Shown here one piece after another: positions 59,474 to 64,000 of a stretch of DNA of 64,000 bases. The first letter of the stretch is position 1, and each line of letters begins with the position of its first letter. The notes beneath the pieces were generated by a model. It did not search any database, was not told the origin of the DNA, and was given only the letters and a program-made list of their open reading frames with translations. The stretch comes from Microvirga terrestris (GTDB lineage: Bacteria; Pseudomonadota; Alphaproteobacteria; Rhizobiales; Beijerinckiaceae): positions 124,001 to 188,000 of the forward strand of contig NZ_JADQDN010000001.1 in assembly GCF_015694425.1 (NCBI RefSeq), read 5' to 3'. Both the position numbers and the translations under genes were made by a program.

Positions 59474-60520
59474 CTAGACGGCTGCATCTAGCTCAACCGC
59501 CGCCAACAGCGCAGCTTCCTTCTCCGGCGGCATCCCAGCCTTCAGGGGCGTAGCACGGCGGGTCCTGTCCCAAGTGAGGATGTTGCCGAGCGTTTCACCC
59601 AACGGCCGTGTCCGAAGCCCATGGGCGAAGGCCTTTTCCGTATCGATCTCCAGAAAATGGCGGAACGCCTCATCGGCCTGCGGTAGCCAGAGAGGAACTT
59701 CCGTCCAAGGCTCGAGTCCTGCGGCCAGCACTGCCTCATCCGGGCACCAGACGAACCGCGCATCCGATCCCGCCACATGACGGCACGAATCGAGGAGTAC
59801 GCTCATAGGAAGAGGGCGGCCGATGAGGTTGAAGATCCCGCCCAGACCTCTCTCCGCACCCTCGACGATGAAGCGCGCGGCGTCGCGCACGTCGATGAGC
59901 TGAACGAGCCGCTTCGGATCCCCGGGAGCCGGGACAGGCCTGCCCAGGTCCACACGGCGCACCCAATAGGTGAGGCGGTCCGTGTAATCGCCCGCGCCGA
60001 CCAGGAGCCCGGAGCGAAGAATGAGGGCCCTCGCCCCAAGACGCTCGAACGCCACCAACTCGCATTCGCGTTTCAGCGGGCCATAGGCCGTGCCATATGA
60101 GGCCGCGCTGGAGCGCTGCTCCACGGGGAGCGATCGCGCGAGGTCCATCTGCTCGGGTGTCGCACGGCTCGCCGGGGCCTGTTCCGTCAGGCCGGGCTCT
60201 GTGAAACCCGCATAGACGGAAACGCTCGACACGAGCGCGTAACGGCCGATACTCGGGGAGAGGGCATCGAGCAGGCTCGCCACGGCCTCGGGCGCGAAAG
60301 CGCAGGTGTCGACCACAAGGTCGAAGCTGCGGCCTCTGAGGCCTGAGAGGTCACGGTGCCGGTCGCCGACAATCGTCTCGAACCCGGCGCCGACCGCCGG
60401 ATTGACGGTCTGGCCGCGGGTGAAGATCGTGATTTTATGGCCGGCCTTGAGCGCGGCATCCGCAACGGCACCGCCCAGAAACCCCGTTCCGCCGACCACA
60501 AGCACATTCATCGCGGGCAT
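59474..60520 (-). CDS. NAD-dependent epimerase/dehydratase family protein
   Basis: A 348-residue extended SDR. The N-terminus has the NAD(P) loop VVGGTGFLGGAVADAALKAG; a Tyr-x-x-x-Lys pair is offered by TAYGPLKRECE; a segment RLVQLIDVRDAARFIVEGAERG is typical of epimerase-type proteins. The substrate (nucleotide sugar, isoflavone-like or other) is not readable. Two ATGs (60520 and 60511) are possible. It is convergent with the M28 peptidase gene, 26 bases away, and nothing suggests an operon partner. Confidence 0.82.
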   Translation of the reverse strand: MPAMNVLVVGGTGFLGGAVADAALKAGHKITIFTRGQTVNPAVGAGFETIVGDRHRDLSGLRGRSFDLVVDTCAFAPEAVASLLDALSPSIGRYALVSSVSVYAGFTEPGLTEQAPASRATPEQMDLARSLPVEQRSSAASYGTAYGPLKRECELVAFERLGARALILRSGLLVGAGDYTDRLTYWVRRVDLGRPVPAPGDPKRLVQLIDVRDAARFIVEGAERGLGGIFNLIGRPLPMSVLLDSCRHVAGSDARFVWCPDEAVLAAGLEPWTEVPLWLPQADEAFRHFLEIDTEKAFAHGLRTRPLGETLGNILTWDRTRRATPLKAGMPPEKEAALLAAVELDAAV

Positions 60521-60680
60521 CCCGACTCACATTGAGCATCCGTCTATGAGGACGGAGGTCCAAAGAGAGGTCAACTTCCGCTGGGGCATACCTTGTGATG
60601 GCGGCATCGATGTGAGGCCTGGTGAAGAGGAGGTACGAGGCCTTGCTGACCGGCTGAGAAGACGAGCGAAAAAAGTCCGG

Positions 60681-60777
60681 CTGTCATCCCCGGCGAGCCG
60701 CAGGCGAGGGAAGGGGAATTCACTCACACCCATGGCACGATGCATTCCCTCCGCTGCGCTCCGGCCGGGAATGACAG
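60681..60777 (+). repeat. GTCATCCCCGGC palindromic element upstream of copy B
   Basis: CTGTCATCCCCGGC (60681-60694) faces GCCGGGAATGACAG (60764-60777) with one mismatch, enclosing about 70 bases. It belongs to the same GTCAT-bounded type as 61250-61380. The stretch 60521-60680 before it shows no gene that I can support. Confidence 0.65.
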
Positions 60778-60810
60778 TGGTCGAGCGGAAGAAATGTTCT
60801 CAATTTGTTC

Positions 60811-60839
60811 TTGACAATTCTCCTAAGCGGGGCTATATC
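60811..60839 (+). promoter_or_regulatory. Consensus sigma-70-type promoter of structured repeat, copy B
   Basis: TTGACA (60811-60816), a 17-base spacer, and TATATC (60834-60839), identical boxes and spacing to copy A although three spacer bases differ. Transcription would begin near 60846. Confidence 0.75.
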
Positions 60840-60845
60840 GTTGTA

Positions 60846-61168
60846 TAGATCTGTTCCTATCGAGGGGCGCGCTCGCGAGGCGTCGCAGTGTGGGGGCAGA
60901 CACGGTCCTGTGGCATGGCTTCGCAAGCCGTGTCGACAGGAGGCCCAGGCTGTGGGCCGGTGGTCGGAATCGGTTGCAGGCCCCCGTCGAGCAGACGGGC
61001 CACGCCTGGAGCGGTCACCGGGCTGGTCTCGCCTGTCCGCCTAAACAAGCCGTGCGCGAAGAGGCATTCCGGCTCTTCCTTCTCACCATCCATCATCGAG
61101 CCGGGCTGCCACTCGCGCCACCCTCGATCTTAACCTTAGGCTCGCAGCATTCGCTGCGGGCCCGAAGG
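60846..61168 (+). ncRNA. Candidate structured non-coding RNA of unknown family, copy B
   Basis: The same stems as copy A are retained. In the hairpin 60914-60919/60927-60932 every arm change keeps or improves pairing: T-A became C-G, G-C became A-T, C-G became T.G, and an A/C mismatch became G-C. In the first stem (60850-60857/60892-60899) two changes give U.G pairs. The long-range helix (60859-60871/61114-61128) changes a G.U to A-U. In the last hairpin (61134-61168) the three adjacent changes in 61149-61152 fall in the loop. One change (60976) opens an outer pair of the 60976-61009 stem. The ends are estimates. Confidence 0.68.
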
Positions 61169-61249
61169 CGCTGGCTCTTTCACAGCTTCATCAAAAGACG
61201 TCATCCCGGACGGCGAAGCTGATCCGGGATCGCAAGACCAGTCTGACAC

Positions 61250-61380
61250 TGTCATCCCGGGGCGGCTCGTAGAGCCGAGCCCGGAATCCATAACCGCCAC
61301 CGGTGCAGAGACAGGCGCGATACTGCTCGCCCTTTCCTGAGACGTCGTGGTTATGGATCCCCGCCTACGCGGGGATGACA
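61250..61380 (+). repeat. About 130-bp GTCATCCC/GGGATGAC bounded palindromic element
   Basis: TGTCATCCC (61250-61258) pairs with GGGATGACA (61372-61380), and GGAATCCATAACC (61283-61295) with GGTTATGGATCC (61349-61360). Each half also has an internal hairpin (for example CCCCGC-CTAC-GCGGGG at 61359-61374). Related partial units occur at 61199-61230 and 61423-61446. It is MITE-like in form but carries no gene. Confidence 0.65.
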
Positions 61381-61387
61381 CCAGTGA

Positions 61388-63691
<2,304 letters not shown>

Positions 63692-63737
63692 GACTCCTGT
63701 CCAAGACTTGGCAAGCCCGATATGGCATGGTGCGCCC

Positions 63738-64000
63738 ATGACGGTGATCACCCCGGAGGTCTCGCTCGATCCTGCCCAGGTCGGAGCGGGCGACGTGACG
63801 CATTTCTGGCGGGTGCCGCGCTATCGCGGCCTCGACTGCCTGCGCGCGACCTTCTGCCGTCACGCCTACGCCCGCCACAGCCACGACACCTATGCTATCG
63901 CGGCCGTGCTTGCCGGCTGCGAGACGTTCTTCCATCGGGGCGAGCAGCGTTATGTTCCGGCCGGCTGCGTGGCCGTCGTCTGCCCCGACGAGATCCATGA
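63738..64000 (+). CDS. AraC-type transcriptional regulator, N-terminal part (cut by window end)
   Basis: The first 87 codons are present and the frame is open to the window end. The sequence (VTHFWRVPRYRGLDCLRATF, then HSHDTYAIAAVLAGCETFFHRGE and YVPAGCVAVVCPDEIHD) matches the cupin-like ligand-binding N-domain of AraC-family regulators. The DNA-binding domain would lie beyond the window. It starts 46 bases after ligA on the same strand. Confidence 0.75.
   Translation, partial: MTVITPEVSLDPAQVGAGDVTHFWRVPRYRGLDCLRATFCRHAYARHSHDTYAIAAVLAGCETFFHRGEQRYVPAGCVAVVCPDEIH

Larger units (their letters stand above)
60804..61175 (+). repeat. About 370-bp dispersed repeat, copy B
   Basis: Gap-free match to 16235-16606 in the same orientation. 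It lies in a 1 kb gene-free region between the epimerase-like gene and ligA, with GTCAT-type palindromes on both sides. No transposase or obvious duplication boundary is seen. Confidence 0.9.

Overview
This window is a 64 kb piece of an alphaproteobacterial chromosome. It has high GC, an uninterrupted dcw cluster ending in ftsQ-ftsA-ftsZ-lpxC, rnpB directly upstream of mraZ, and a metF-metH locus headed by an ArsR/methyltransferase fusion. The style fits Hyphomicrobiales (Rhizobiales), and a Methylobacteriaceae or Microvirga-like genome is my best guess. That lineage call is inference, because there is no rRNA here.

Layout. 1-3571: the end of msrP, then msrQ and modABC (periplasmic methionine sulfoxide repair by a molybdoenzyme, next to the molybdate importer). 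3655-12122: an oligopeptide-type ABC importer flanked by an M29 aminopeptidase and an M14-like peptidase. 12352-16179: a large RTX-repeat protein with a GH113-like glycosidase domain, then an erythromycin-esterase family protein. 16235-16606: a repeat with its own promoter and strong RNA-like structure (copy A). 16726-21935: ettA, an SDR oxidoreductase, a small exported Rap1a-like protein, AMP nucleosidase and a DMT exporter. 22003-27782: the ArsR/methyltransferase fusion, metF and metH behind a clear 20-bp dyad operator. 27839-33258 (minus strand): a MacAB-type export system, a peptidoglycan amidase, a TerB/DnaJ protein and a glycine-zipper lipoprotein. 33520-34329: an exported lytic transglycosylase. 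34375-34769: RNase P RNA.

35080-53902 is the division and wall cluster: mraZ, rsmH, ftsL, ftsI, murE, murF, mraY, murD, ftsW, murG, murC, murB, ddl, ftsQ, ftsA, ftsZ. Most junctions overlap by 1-4 bases, so the genes are probably translationally coupled. Upstream of mraZ there are three to four 10-bp-spaced boxes of the kind bound by MraZ itself. lpxC, bamD and recN follow, then an exported M28 peptidase, a minus-strand epimerase-like protein, a 1 kb intergenic region holding copy B of the structured repeat among GTCATCCCGG-type palindromes, ligA, and the start of an AraC-type regulator.

The most unusual item is the pair of about 370-bp repeats (16235-16606 and 60804-61175). They align without gaps at roughly 93% identity. 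Each begins with an identical -35 TTGACA and a -10 TATATC at 17-bp spacing. The substitutions between them preserve base pairing, including two fully compensatory pairs in one hairpin and one compatible change in a possible long-range helix joining the 5' and 3' parts. I read them as two copies of a structured non-coding RNA gene that I cannot assign to a family I know.
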